Shown here: positions 11,901 to 22,010 of the stretch, piece after piece
Position numbering within the stretch: the stretch's first letter is position 1
Layout of the letters: every line of letters begins with the position of its first letter
Assembly (NCBI RefSeq): GCF_905147045.1
Contig: NC_065888.1
Location: 13,211,001 to 13,275,000, forward strand
Origin: Nymphalis io
Lineage: Eukaryota; Arthropoda; Insecta; Lepidoptera; Nymphalidae
Direction: 5' to 3'
DNA length: 64,000 nt
Position numbers and translations under genes: made by a program
Notes under the pieces: generated by a model
What the model was told of the DNA's origin: nothing
The model's input: the letters and a program-made list of their open reading frames with translations, nothing else
Databases searched by the model: none

Positions 11901-14900
11901 GGTGGGAATCGAACCCACAACCTTCGGCGTGAAAGGCAAGTATCTACCAACCACGCCGACCGGCTCGTCAAATATATGAATGGAATTTAATTGATGAATA
12001 AAGGATGGAAAACTAACGAATGAAGTTTATTATTTTATATACCAAACCTAAAGAAGCTAAGTTACTATAGTACCGTACCTCTGACACGCGAGCGCTCTCG
12101 ACAGTCCTCTATAAACTTACATAAAACATAAGCTGCTTCCTGCGTGGTGACACCGGTCATGTATCTCAGGGTAGGATTGAACTGTCGTCTGACGATCAGT
12201 TCTTCAGGAGTCGTCGCTAAGAAATGCCAGTCTCGTTCCCGCCAGCCGTCGTACCACTCGTCTCCGGGGAATGTGAAGTTATTCTCGAGCACAGGACCCC
12301 AGGGTATGAAGCCAACGTTAGGCTAAAATGAAAAAAAAAAACAAATCATGTAGTCAAAAAAAAATACAAGCAAATATATTATTTCTACATTTATATGATT
12401 TTAAAGGAAATCATATTTAATTTTATTTGTAAATATATTTTAATAATCACTTTGATACACAATCAATGGTAGTAAAGGTTTGCAACAACAAATCTGTAAA
12501 GGTGTTTCATACAACAATTATTCTACCATGAAACAGCGAATGTCATTTAAAAAACACAATGCACAATATCTTATATACCATGTTTGGTATCGTAAGGTGT
12601 TAGAAATATATTATATTTATAAGGGCGATAATGTTTATGAGTAAAGTTGATTCCAATGGCAAGCGGAGTAAAATTAAATAAGCAACATTGTACTTTGTTT
12701 GACATGACAATGACGTCATCACTGTTTGAGATTTAGTTCTCTGAGATAATCTGTATCCGTTGTGGATTGAACTCGCTATCAGAGTTTTGAAATCAAAATA
12801 AAAGTGGATATCAGTGGTTGAGTGTAGTAGCGTCGTATTTATTCCAGCATTTTCTGTGCTATATTATGTACCGTAACAGCCTGTGCATGTCCCACTGCTG
12901 GGCTAAATACCTCTTCTCCCTTTTTGAGAAGGTTGGGAGCTTATTCCACCACGCTGCTCCAATGCTGGTGGTAGGGCTTACTGGTGGTAGGGCTTTTACT
13001 GGTGGTAGGGCTTTGTGCAAGCTCGTCTGGGTAGGTACCACCCACTCATCAGATATTCTACCGCAAAACAGCAATACTTGATATTGTTGTGTTCCGGTTT
13101 GAAGGGTGAGTGAGCCAGTGTAATTACAGGCACAAGGGACATAAAATCTTAGTTCCCAAGGTTGGTGGCGCATTGGATATGTAAGCGATGGTTGACATTT
13201 CTTACAATGCCAATGTCTAAGAGCGTTGGTGACCACTTACCATCAGGTGGCCCATATGCTCGTCCGCCTTCCTATTCTATAAAAAAAAAAAAAAATGCGG
13301 GTTGGTGGCTATATTATGTATAGCAGAATTATTAGCAAATCGCATTAAATACGTCAATCTATTGAGATTGGAATTGAGTATAAACAAAATGTATAAAACA
13401 TTAAATAAGCAATTCATTTCTTTTTAATAAATGAAAGTGCCGTTATTATATTACTTGCTATGTATACAGATAAGCAAACTATATGTACCTCAAACTCTGC
13501 GTTTCCGAGCTCGTAAAAACTTCTTCCTTGACGTAAACAGTTGACGAGTTTCCAGGATGAGTCGATTGGACAACCCAGTAGTCTGCCAAAAACTAACGAT
13601 GTATTCTGAACACGGAATTTATCCTCTATAAGTGCCCAGTCAGCTAACGCGGAACCACTCTGGAAATTAACAAATGTTAAATTAGGTTTATTAAAATAAT
13701 CGGTATTTAATAATAATAATAATATCCTGGGACATTATTTACAATGGCCATCTGATCCCAAAGTAAACAAAGCTTGTACTATGAAAACCAGACAACTGAT
13801 ATACTACTTTTCTTTTGTAAATACATACTTATATTGATAATTACACCCAGACTCAGGACAAACAGATATGTTCATGCACACAAATGTCTGTCCTAAGTGG
13901 GAATCGAACCCACAACCTTTGGCATATCTACCAACAACGCCAACCAATAATACCAATAATACCAATAATACTCATCATATTTTTTTTTTAAATGGTAAAT
14001 ATTATTAGAATTGAATACATCACATTAATAATAATATTACTATTTATATAGATATTATTTTTTCAATACCTTGACTGGCAATGACTATTAAAAGTAAATG
14101 ATTAAGTACATGCTGTAAATATTAAAAAAAAAAATTATATATTGCATGTGGCAACAAATTTTTGATGTTTATTTTTGTTTGTTTCTTACCTGTGCTATAA
14201 CTCTCGAAACGATATCTCTAGTTGGAGGATAAACAGCTAGCAGACCAGCTGATGCTGCACCAGCGCCAGGTCCGAACAAGGTAATGGAACCTGCATCTCC
14301 ATTGAACGGCCCTATGTTGTCTCTCACCCATTGAAGGGCCATCGCTTGGTCTAGTATACCGTAGTTACCAGGAGAATTTTCATCGGCGGTTGAGAGGAAG
14401 CCTTTGATTCAAAAACGAGAAAAAAAAATCAATAACAACCATTAAGTAACAATAATTCGAATAATTTTACATTTATTTTAAAATATAGACGTCAGATTAC
14501 ATTTTAACATTAAACAATAAGAAAAAAAAAGTTAAAACAATAATATATTTTTTAATGCAAACTCACCCAGTGCTCCTAATCTGTAATTAAAAGATACAAC
14601 AACGACGTCGTAGAAAGCGGCCATCATATGCGCGGGAAATAAATTAGACGCACCGGAAGCGAATTGACCTCCGTGAATGTACACCATAACTGGATATTTC
14701 TGCGCAGTCGAGCCAGCTTCTGTCTGTTTTAAAAAAAAATAGAATTTGTTTAATTCACAATTTTGCTTGGGTATATATGGTGTTGCCACGGTAACATGCG
14801 AAAGCGATCCCGTGGCACTCCTAGCTAAGACGGAAAGGGTACCGCTGGTTTTTTAGTTGGTATTCCGATGTTCGGGGCGCATTCGGCGCCTTAGACACCG

Positions 14901-17900
14901 GCAAGCCCCACATACCCCCCCCCCCCAGTTCCCGTGGGGGAAAAGCATAACGCGTTTTTCCAGCGTTAAAAAAAGGGTCTATATGGTGTTAATTAAAAAA
15001 AACCCGAGTTGGCCCAGTGGTAAGAACGCGTGAATTTTAACCGATGATCGTGGGTTTAAACCCGGACAAGCAACACTGAATTTTCATGTGCTTAATTTGT
15101 GGTTATACTTCATCTCGTGCTTGACGGTGATAGAAAACATCGCGAGGAAATCTGCATGTGTCTAATTTCACTGAAATTCTGCCACATGTGTATTTCACAG
15201 AACAGCGTGGTGGAATAACCTCCAAACCTTCTCCTCAAAAAGGGAGAGGGAGGCCTTAGCTCGGCAACATTCACAGGCTGTTACTGTACAACAATAATAA
15301 TATTTACTATTTGGTAATAATTATACTCATTAATAATTCTACTATGTGTGCACTCAGACAGGATAGAACAAAGCCTGCTTTTATGCCGAAAATAACACGC
15401 ATAAGGATAGATATTTGAAGCCATAGATAAAATATTTACTTTGTACAAGCCCGTCCAGTTAGGTATTACTGACTTATGACATATTCTTTTTTTTTTTTTT
15501 TTTATATCGCCGGGAGGGCAAATGACTCCACTCCACCTGATGGTAAGCGGTAGTAGAGTCCAAACGCGACGACGGCCAGTACAGACGGGAAAAACGTTCT
15601 GCACTAGCCGCCTTCGCCTTGCCGGCCCGCAAGATGCCTCTTCACGCCTCGTTTGAAGGAACCCGGGTTGTAAGAGGAGGGGAATACGTGAGCTGGTAAG
15701 GAATTCCATTTTTTGGAAGTGCGACAAAGAAAGGAGTTGCCAAATTTCTTTGTTCGCAATGGAATTGATGTCACAGTTAGGCGGTGACATCGAGAACCAG
15801 CTCGCGTGGACTTAAGAAGGAAGGGGGAAGCAGGAATTCTACCGCCAAGCAATCCTTAGTAGTTGTTCTCAAGGTTTTTTTTTCACACGGCCGTCTGAAC
15901 CCAAACTAAGCAGAGCTTGTGCTATGGAAACCAGACAACTGGTTAAGTGGTATTTACTACATATACTACTTTTCTTTTGTAAATACATACTTATATAGAT
16001 AATTACATCCAGACTCAGGACAAACAGACATGTTCATGCAGGCAACGTCTGTCCTGGGTGAGAATCGAACCCACAACCTTCGGCGTGAAAAGCAAGTATC
16101 CAAAACGCACGCCAACCGGCCCGGTTGGTGGTGCATTGGTGATGCAAGGAATAGTTAATATTTCTTACCACACCAATGTCTATTGGTGGTGCTCACATAC
16201 CATCAAGTTGCCCATCTGCCTATCTATTATATATTTAAAAAAATCTATATAATATATTATCACTAAATCTCAATTTTTCTATCAAACATTTTGCAGTGAA
16301 GATGAAAAACAATAATAATTTGCATTGAGTAATAAATATATGAGAACAATGATCTATTGTTACTATGTGGTCATTGTGTTTTATACCAATGGGAATATTT
16401 ATTCCAATCCATTATTTTTCCATGAATCCCATGAGATTGTTACATAAACACCACCAGCATTTAGTACCTATTTAGTACCTTTCTTTAAATATTTGGTACT
16501 TATGGTATTATCAATGAAATTCTATTTTAAAAATGGCTAATCGTTCTGATGTCAAGATGACCTACCGTTTATGATTTTCGCATAAGGGCTTATTATACCT
16601 ATTTGGTATCTACATACATTTTTATTAGATCTCTAACTCAGAAAATAAAGCGGCAATACTAAATGTTGATATCTTGTTATAGAATACTTTAATGAATTTA
16701 AAGTTACCTCGTACGCGACAATTTGAATAAAGTATATTTTCCTTTTGAAATTGATACAAAATCGTGCATGAAAGTCACACGAGTGCTACAATAACGTTAA
16801 TTAGGCAATTAAACTTAATTTCAATTTGAAACGTTACCGAGTCACTTGGAGTGATTGAAGCGTGTGTCACGTCCGTACAAATGAATCATTAGTCGTGCTT
16901 TGCTAAGCTTTAATTGGTCTAATTTGGACTACACCGCCTCGGTCGCTTTTGATGAACGCGATCGTTTCTAACTACCGTATTCGGAATATGTATCGTGTTG
17001 AGTGGAGATTTAATTTAAATAACCGTAACCGTAACAGCCTGTGAATGTCCCACTGCTGGGCTAAAAGCCTCCTCTCCTCTTTTTGAGGAGAAGGTTTGGA
17101 GCTTATTCCACCACGCTGCTCCAATGCGGGTTGGTAGAATTCACATGTGGCAGAATTTCAGTGAAATTAGACACATGCAGGTTTCCTCACGATGTTTTCC
17201 TTCACCGTAAAGCACGAGATGAATTATAATCACAAATTAAGCACATGAAAATTCAGTGGTGCTTGCCCGGGTTTGAACCCACGATCATCGGTTAAGATTC
17301 ACGCGTTCTTACCACAGGGCCATCTCGGCTTTAATTTAAATAATGATTTTTTAAATTGTTTATAAAATTTCGGAACTATATATTCGAATTATAAAATAAA
17401 TATAATAATTATAATAATGTCCTCCAGACCGATTTCGGGCACGGCGGCCAATTTCAAGAGAGATTAGCCAACTGCGCAGGAGATACTATAGCGCACAAAT
17501 ATGTGCTTAAACACGGGTGCACTCTCTATTCTCCGAGAGTATAATCCGATGGGATGGCAATCCGACTTGACCGCAAAGAGTTCAGGCGCAGGACCAACAG
17601 CTTTATGTGGTTTCCGAGGCACGGGAATGTTGTGTAAATTCCAACTTCCAGACTCCGGGCTGCTACTGAGAATTTTCTGACAGAAAAACCCAATAACTTT
17701 TTTTATTGGCCCGACCTGGGAATTGAACCCAGGACCTCCGAGTCTGCGGCCTTATATATAGCCACTAGACGAGGCACTCAAAACAAATACATATAATTTC
17801 ATAACAATATAATTGAAGACATGAGTGGATGATGAAGAAACAAAAGAATGATTTTAAATAATTGTCAGTTTATGTTATCGAGTTGATAACTTAACGGTAC

Positions 17901-20900
17901 ACAGGCTATTCACACACGTTTACAGCTCTTAAAGGTTTAAAACGTGAGACTTGAAGGTACCATATTGTATAGTGATATAAAATGTCCATTGACGTAACGA
18001 ATTCAAAGAGACTTTTGAATTTGTGAAAATTTTAAACGTCACCCTCATTGTATATGTCTTCAATTAACTATAAATTTGATATCTTTAGATAATGATAATA
18101 ATATCCTGGGACATTTTTTTCACACACGGCCATCTGATCCCAAATTAAACTTGTACAGAGCTCGTGCTATGGAAACCAGACAACTGATATATTATACTAT
18201 ACTTTTGTAAATACATACTTATATAGATAATTACACCCATACTCGGGACAAACAGACATGTTCATGCACACAAATATCTGTCCTGGTTGGGAATCGAACC
18301 CACAACCTTTGGCGTGAAAGACAAGCATCCACCAACCACTCCAACCGATATTTATAGATATGGACATTTCAAAGAGAAATCGAACATCGTTAACATAATA
18401 ATTTGTAAGCGCACTGTATATATTAGACGCTTTGATAGACATTGTTCTTAACACCAAAAAGCGGTTCTCGATGTCGGCTTTACGTACTTTCCCAAGTACA
18501 TGTAAGTTGCCAACATCAAAACCTTTCTGACAATTTCCTAATAAAAGAACTTAATAAATTTATTTATCAACAACCGGGACTTACGGGTCCGCAATAGGAT
18601 ACCGACTAGATTAACGCGGTATTTGACTACATTTGCATCAAACGTGCGTGAATAATCATAATATATTTAAAAATACAGATTAAAAATAGAAAAGATTACA
18701 TTTAATAAGGAAACTTGTAAGAATACGTAATCGGATATGTTTTTTTTGTACTTACATTAGGCGAGAATATGTTCAGGTACAGACAGTCCTCGTCCATGTC
18801 GCGTATGCCCTTCGTGGCGCCCGTGAACCTCACGGGCTGCGGGCAGGCGGGCCCCCAATCTACCGCCTGCATGAGTTGCCAGCCGGGGTGTCTACGAGGA
18901 GGCTATAAAGAATCAAAAAACATATTACTCAATATTTTATGAATAAATAAAATAAATAAATTCGTTATCAAGTCTACTTGGGGGGGGGGAGGCCCTTTAT
19001 GCAAGCCCTCTGGATAGTTCCTAACCACTCATGACATATCCTATTTTTGAAGGGTGAGTGAGGCTGTGTAACTACAGGCACAAGGGACGTAATATCTTAG
19101 TTCTGAAGGTTGGTGGCACATTGGCTATGGTTAATTTTTATAGTGCCAATATTTATAGTCTGTGGCGACCACTTACCAAGTGACCCATTTACCAGTTTGC
19201 CTTCCTAAATATATAATAAGACGGAACAACAAAACAAGTTGGTGTATATTACCTTAAATCTCCCTTCTAAGACGGGTGGTCGAGCATATGGTATACCGAG
19301 GAACACCGATACTTCCCCCTGTATCCTCTCCACTGGTGTTAACCATGGTCGGTATCCTGAATTAGGATCTGGGTTGTCATATAAATAGACCTGATAAAAC
19401 AAATCACAATAATATAATAACAACAAGCAATAATAACAATGAAATGCAAGATTTATATAAAATTAATTATTGTGTTTGAATGACAATAAACTAATTGAAA
19501 CGGTTGAAAAGAGTGATTATTGAGTTTATTGCCAGTTCTTTTTATGAATTGCAAAATGATAATTCATAAAAGTTTGTAAATAGTTTACTTGAATAAAGTT
19601 TTATTTTAATTGAACTGAGCTTTATACTGTCTATGAGATATGCAAATATACAAATGTACATATTTGAGGACTTAGGTGATTTACTAAACTAAATATATAC
19701 TTTTGTATTCATTATAATTTTGATGGAATGTTTGACTGTTTAACTAAAAGATATTTTGTTCAGTTTTGAATAATCTAAAATAGAACCAAGTTTTAAAATC
19801 AAGCATGTCGTTAATCACTTGGTGGTGCTAAATTGATGGATTATTATTAATTTCTTAAAACTTATTTATTAGAAGTTTTTATAAACAGATATTTTAATAA
19901 TTTTTAAGTAAAAAAAAACAACTGTGCTTTATTTATAACAACAATCACTAATTAGGTATTTCTCAAGGACATATGAAATTGTAAAGTACATTAATGATTA
20001 AGAGGTTTACATGTGACTATTATTCCATCTCTAACTAATGCCCGGCATACTTTGCGAAGCCTTTTTAATTTTTTATGTAATCAATTTTCCTTTGTGTTCT
20101 TGGATGGTACTTTTGTTAAAACTTCATGTACAAAGAGCAAATGACTATACATTCAACTTTAATAAAGAAAAGAAAATCAACAAAAAAAAAACTATCTCTT
20201 GTACATAAAATTAAAAGTTGGCTTACTCGGAATCCTTGAACCTGTCCATAGTTAGTGTTAACAAAGATATCCCTCTTCAACTGACGGGAATCCCGTCTCT
20301 CTCGTCCCTGTAAGTCCTCTCTCCAGCCCCCTAGAACACCGGGAAACAGTGCATCTGGATTGTTTGGGTCAATTTTCTGTTTAAATAAAAACAAAATTAC
20401 ATTGCATTGAAAATATTATCTTTATTATTTTATAATTATATAGAGATCAGTAGATTATGTACAGGTTGGGGGTTTAAGTCCAACGTAATTGAGTTAGTAA
20501 CAAGCTTAAATTTTATTTATAATTTTATAATTCATATCATGTTAGACATTTGAACAAATAGTTTGTAATAATATTCCAATTCATCTATTAACCGGAAAGC
20601 TTGGGATGCTGTTATCATACTAACTATGAAATATATTGAAATGTGAACTTACTGTATTATATTTGAACTGATCATCCAAAGGATTACTCTCAATTGGATT
20701 GTACGGAAAGCCACCCGGTTGGTTTATGTTAGGGTTGTAAGGGTTGTATCTTGAAGGATCTGTTCCATATCTTCTGTTATTGTACAAATATGTTCTGTAA
20801 TTACTATCTCCTGGATTAGGCAGTCTAGATTCACGTGAAGAATCTTGCTGTCGCGTGTTATAATACTCATTTTTAAATTGTCCGTTGTACAGATCTTTGT

Positions 20901-20958
20901 TTGATTGAGATTTCACATTTGTACACAATAAAAACGTTAACAAAATTTTTCCTAACAT
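5782..20958 (-). CDS. Gli: Gliotactin, complete 14-exon gene (858 aa)
   Basis: Coding exons, 5' to 3' on the - strand: 20958-20653, 20376-20227, 19390-19253, 18902-18756, 14723-14567, 14401-14190, 13659-13489, 12322-12121, 10166-9979, 9714-9422, 8914-8719, 8590-8475, 6681-6534, 5934-5782. All junctions are AG/GT, phases agree and the 2577 nt form one frame. Residues 1-18 are a signal peptide. About 150-700 are a cholinesterase-like domain with the YIHGG oxyanion motif. The nucleophile elbow reads GPGAG (343-347), so the catalytic Ser is Gly, as known for gliotactins. Residues 729-753 span the membrane. The tail has YEY (791-793) and ends VPQTTV, a PDZ ligand. Known role: tricellular septate junction adhesion in epithelia and glia. 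The tail is shorter than in Drosophila. The exon-13 donor and exon-14 acceptor are the least certain. Confidence 0.95.
6214..6242. promoter_or_regulatory. CRE / CCAAT / UPRE-like motif cluster in the last Gli intron
   Basis: GTGACGTCAC (6214-6223) is a perfect palindrome containing TGACGTCA. ATTGG (inverted CCAAT) follows at 6225-6229 and GATGACGTG at 6234-6242, the core bound by XBP1/CREB3-type bZIP factors. The surrounding 150 bases are GC-rich compared with the rest of the intron. A promoter or enhancer role is inferred from motif density only. Confidence 0.4.
6534..6681 (-). CDS. Gli: Gliotactin exon 13: juxtamembrane tail with tyrosines
   Basis: Acceptor TTAACAG; the first base completes the Arg codon split with exon 12. 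It encodes ETDRYYNGDIFMVPELEE and then SRDNIYEYRDVP. The RDNIYEYRD block is strongly conserved in insect gliotactin, where tail tyrosines are phosphorylated to control protein level. The chosen donor is ACG followed by gtgaat. Confidence 0.85.
7003..7300 (+). mobile_element. Family B SINE-like retroposon (near full length)
   Basis: It starts CTGGTGGTAGGGCTTTGTGC and ends CTTCCTATTCTATA followed by a poly(A) run. It is nearly identical to the copies at 12966-13293 and 40112-40400, so the family has moved recently. A long antisense open frame inside is incidental. It lies in Gliotactin intron 12. Confidence 0.85.
7965..8259 (-). mobile_element. tRNA-derived SINE, family A
   Basis: Full-length match on the - strand from the tRNA-like head (GAGATGGCCTAGTGGTTAGA) to the tail GGGACATTAACAGGCTG. 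It lies in Gliotactin intron 12. Confidence 0.85.
8475..8590 (-). CDS. Gli: Gliotactin exon 12: transmembrane helix
   Basis: Acceptor TATTCCAG, donor AAAAG/gtaagg. It encodes YWWEPKQPLQIAFWS and then a run of Val/Leu/Cys/Ile ending CCMLWRNAK. This is the single membrane span followed by basic stop-transfer residues. The YWWEP motif just outside the membrane is typical of gliotactins. Confidence 0.93.
9240..9412 (+). repeat. Remnant of a common lepidopteran interspersed repeat
   Basis: It contains TACCAAATTTCATTTAAATC, GTTCAGTCAT and a GTAATAGACAGACA...TTATAATATTGGTATA end. I recognise this string as a frequent lepidopteran repeat of uncertain class. Related reverse-oriented pieces occur near 21770 and 26790. 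Confidence 0.5.
10272..10516 (+). repeat. Family B SINE-like copy, diverged
   Basis: It shares GGCTTTGTGCAAGCTCG, the CATCAGATATTCTACCGCAAAA block, AGTTCCCAACGTTGGTGG and the CTATAAGAAAA end with family B. An internal deletion removes the AACAGCAATACTTG segment. It is in Gliotactin intron 8. Confidence 0.75.
10872..11176 (+). mobile_element. tRNA-derived SINE, family A
   Basis: On the + strand it runs from GCCTAGATGGCCTAGTGGTT (box-A-like) through GGTTCAAACCC (box-B-like) to GCAGTGGGACATTAACAGGC. It is in Gliotactin intron 8, antisense to the gene. Confidence 0.85.
11705..11968 (-). mobile_element. tRNA-derived SINE, family C
   Basis: On the - strand a tRNA-like head (GGCGTGGTTGGTAGATACTT, then GGTTCGATTCCCACC) is followed by a body with AACATGTCTGTTTGTCCTGA and a terminal ATAATATTATTAT-type repeat. 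Related copies: 13712, 15882, 18091 and 58950. Confidence 0.8.
12121..12322 (-). CDS. Gli: Gliotactin exon 8, with two in-phase donor sites
   Basis: It encodes PNVGFIPWGPVLENNFTFPG through GVTTQEAAYVL. The donor TTAT/gtaagt after 12121 gives AAYVLYTNESL, which aligns without a gap to the gliotactin family. A second donor, CAGAG/gtacgg after 12079, is 42 nt further and keeps the same phase. Using it would insert 14 residues (beginning CKFIEDCRERS). Confidence 0.88.
12871..12965 (-). mobile_element. Family A SINE fragment interrupted by a family B copy
   Basis: The reverse-oriented family A 3' region (GTAACAGCCTGTGCATGTCC to CTGCTCCAATGC) stops where family B starts, then resumes at 13294 with AATGCGGGTTGGT before decaying. 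The broken SINE is the older element. Confidence 0.8.
12966..13293 (+). mobile_element. Family B SINE-like retroposon inserted in family A
   Basis: Almost identical to the copy at 7003 but with the 5' unit (TGGTGGTAGGGCTT) present three times in a row. It ends in poly(A). AATGC is found on both sides (12961-12965 and 13294-13298), consistent with a short target-site duplication. Confidence 0.88.
13712..13950 (-). repeat. Family C SINE, diverged
   Basis: It matches the family C body and the box-B-like GGTTCGATTCCCACTTAGG; the head is shortened. It is in Gliotactin intron 6. Confidence 0.75.
14785..14979 (+). mobile_element. Family E retroposon with 11-bp target-site duplication
   Basis: A 195-bp unit from GCCACGGTAACATGCGAAAG to CAGCGTTAAAAAAAGGG. 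Identical 11-mers TATATGGTGTT flank it (14774-14784 and 14980-14990). It has a run of about 13 C and a short palindrome GTTCCCGTGGGGGAA. A second copy is at 38891. Internal GC content is much higher than the surroundings. The class is not certain; the A-run near the end suggests retroposition. Confidence 0.75.
15002..15288 (+). mobile_element. tRNA-derived SINE, family A
   Basis: From GTTGGCCCAGTGGTAAGAAC to CACAGGCTGTTACTGT, directly downstream of the family E insertion in Gliotactin intron 4. Moderately diverged, with a deletion in the GCCCAGCAGTGGGACA tail. Confidence 0.8.
15484..15870 (-). pseudogene. 5'-truncated non-LTR retrotransposon, RT C-terminal end
   Basis: On the - strand, frame 15852-15604 reads SIPLRTKKFGNSFLCRTSKK then WNSLPAHVFPSSYN, a pattern typical of the far C-terminus of jockey/CR1-group ORF2 proteins. 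It is followed by a GC-rich 3' region and a tail seen as the plus-strand T run at 15485-15503. Only this end was copied, the usual result of incomplete target-primed reverse transcription. A weaker relative is at 36600-36720. Confidence 0.75.
15882..16122 (-). repeat. Family C SINE
   Basis: Family C on the - strand, including GGTTGTGGGTTCGATTCTCA and the ACATGTCTGTTTGTCCTGAG body. It abuts the truncated LINE at 15870. Confidence 0.75.
16123..16236 (+). repeat. Family B fragment, 3' part
   Basis: GGTTGGTGGTGCATTGGTGA, AGTTAATATTTCTTAC and CATCAAGTTGCCCAT match the family B 3' half. A 5' piece at 15437-15483 (TTGTACAAGCCCGTCC) fits the same copy, so the LINE end and the SINE may have inserted into it. 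Confidence 0.6.
17023..17330 (-). mobile_element. tRNA-derived SINE, family A
   Basis: Near full length on the - strand, with head, box-B-like GGTTCAAACCC and tail all present. It is in Gliotactin intron 4. Confidence 0.85.
17418..17782 (-). mobile_element. tRNA-derived SINE, family D (full length)
   Basis: On the - strand the head TGCCTCGTCTAGTGGCTATA and the box-B GGTTCAATTCCCAGG are followed by a body with the terms AGTCTGGAAGTTGG and CGGATTGCCATCCCATCGGA. A 5'-shortened relative is at 61525-61783. It lies in Gliotactin intron 4. Confidence 0.85.
18091..18352 (-). repeat. Family C SINE
   Basis: Reverse-oriented family C with GGTTGTGGGTTCGATTCCCA and the AATAATATCCTGGGACA-type end. It is in Gliotactin intron 4. 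Confidence 0.8.
18985..19215 (+). repeat. Family B SINE-like copy, diverged
   Basis: It shares TGAAGGGTGAGTGAGGC, ACTACAGGCACAAGGGACGT and GACCACTTACCA with family B, with deletions. It is in Gliotactin intron 3. Confidence 0.7.
20653..20958 (-). CDS. Gli: Gliotactin exon 1: signal peptide and Asn/Tyr-rich N-terminus
   Basis: It starts at ATG 20958-20956 and encodes MLGKILLTFLLCTNVKSQ, a signal peptide, then a low-complexity Asn/Tyr/Arg/Pro-rich segment to the donor ACA/gtaagt. The exon is 306 nt, phase 0. An overlapping upstream ATG (20965-20963) is out of frame and close to the start, so some leaky scanning is possible. Confidence 0.85.
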
Positions 20959-21769
20959 TTTTCATATGCACTATGGTCTTATAAGATGTTAGCAGTGATT
21001 CACATATTATAAACACTAATTTTTCAATCTCGTTACTAAAATTATCAATTAAACACTCGGTATACAGTTAATACTATCACGTTTATGATATTGTTTTTTA
21101 AAAATGAATTCAATTAATATAAATATATCAAAAGAATGTTGTATTAAAGTTTGTTTTAATAACTATAATAAATGACGTATGACACAAATGTTAAATATCA
21201 TAAATACTAAAAATCTGGCGCACGGTCACAAAATACGCGAAAGCCTTATCGAGTTATCACAGTATTAATCAATGAATTATCTGGGAAACAAAATGTGGCA
21301 ACGCCCACAACTATCATACTTTTGTTTATCATTTCAAGTTGTTTCGACATCAGTCATTGCAAATTAACGAACACAAAGCAGCCTGAAGTTTGTCACACAA
21401 CAATATACGTTTAGAAACATAAAATGTTTTGTTACTGTTATAAAAATGAAAATATTTTTAACGAATATTTTTTTTTGTGTCAATTTAATGTCGATGTAAT
21501 TTATTCTATAATAATATGTATAATATTTTTGTTTATTATAAACTCAATAGCAATAGTCCAATAGAAAAGGATAGCAAGACTGCTACGATCTCACAAGGAA
21601 GAGCGGGAAAGCTAAGTTGAATTTGAAATAGGACGCTAGGATCAAGTTTAAGCGGGTACGAGTATGTTTTACATTGTAAAGTGACGCAACAACATAAAAA
21701 CTGATTATTGTTTAAAATAACATTCTGATTTTATAATTTTGTATAAATAATTCGCTAACTTAAAAAAAG
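20959..21769. other. Gliotactin upstream region
   Basis: This is 5' of the first coding exon. I see no canonical TATA box with convincing spacing and no further exon. It may hold 5' UTR or the promoter. Confidence 0.35.
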
Positions 21770-22010
21770 ACATAGACATCATTATTAATGCGAAAGTGAT
21801 TTTTTTATTTGTCTGTTTGTTACTTTTCACTTTCATACCTTCACTACTCAATTCGCTATTATAAATATACTATACACACACGTTGTCTGGTACAGGAGTA
21901 CAAAAAGGACATGGGTTACCTAACACCTGCCTCCCTTCCCTTTTAGGTTCTTACAGACGGGCAAAGCTGAGCGCGGAAACTAATACACTATATATTTGAA
22001 ATAGTAGTTA
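21770..22010 (-). repeat. Old interspersed repeat remnant
   Basis: TATTAATGCGAAAGTGA, GTCTGTTTGTTACTTTTCAC and ...GGGCAAAGCTGAGCGCGGAA are landmarks of a widespread lepidopteran repeat whose class I cannot fix from this copy. Diverged. Confidence 0.5.

Noticed and set aside
12859..13236. 125-codon - strand open frame
   Set aside because: Same incidental frame in a second family B copy, extended across the nested SINE.
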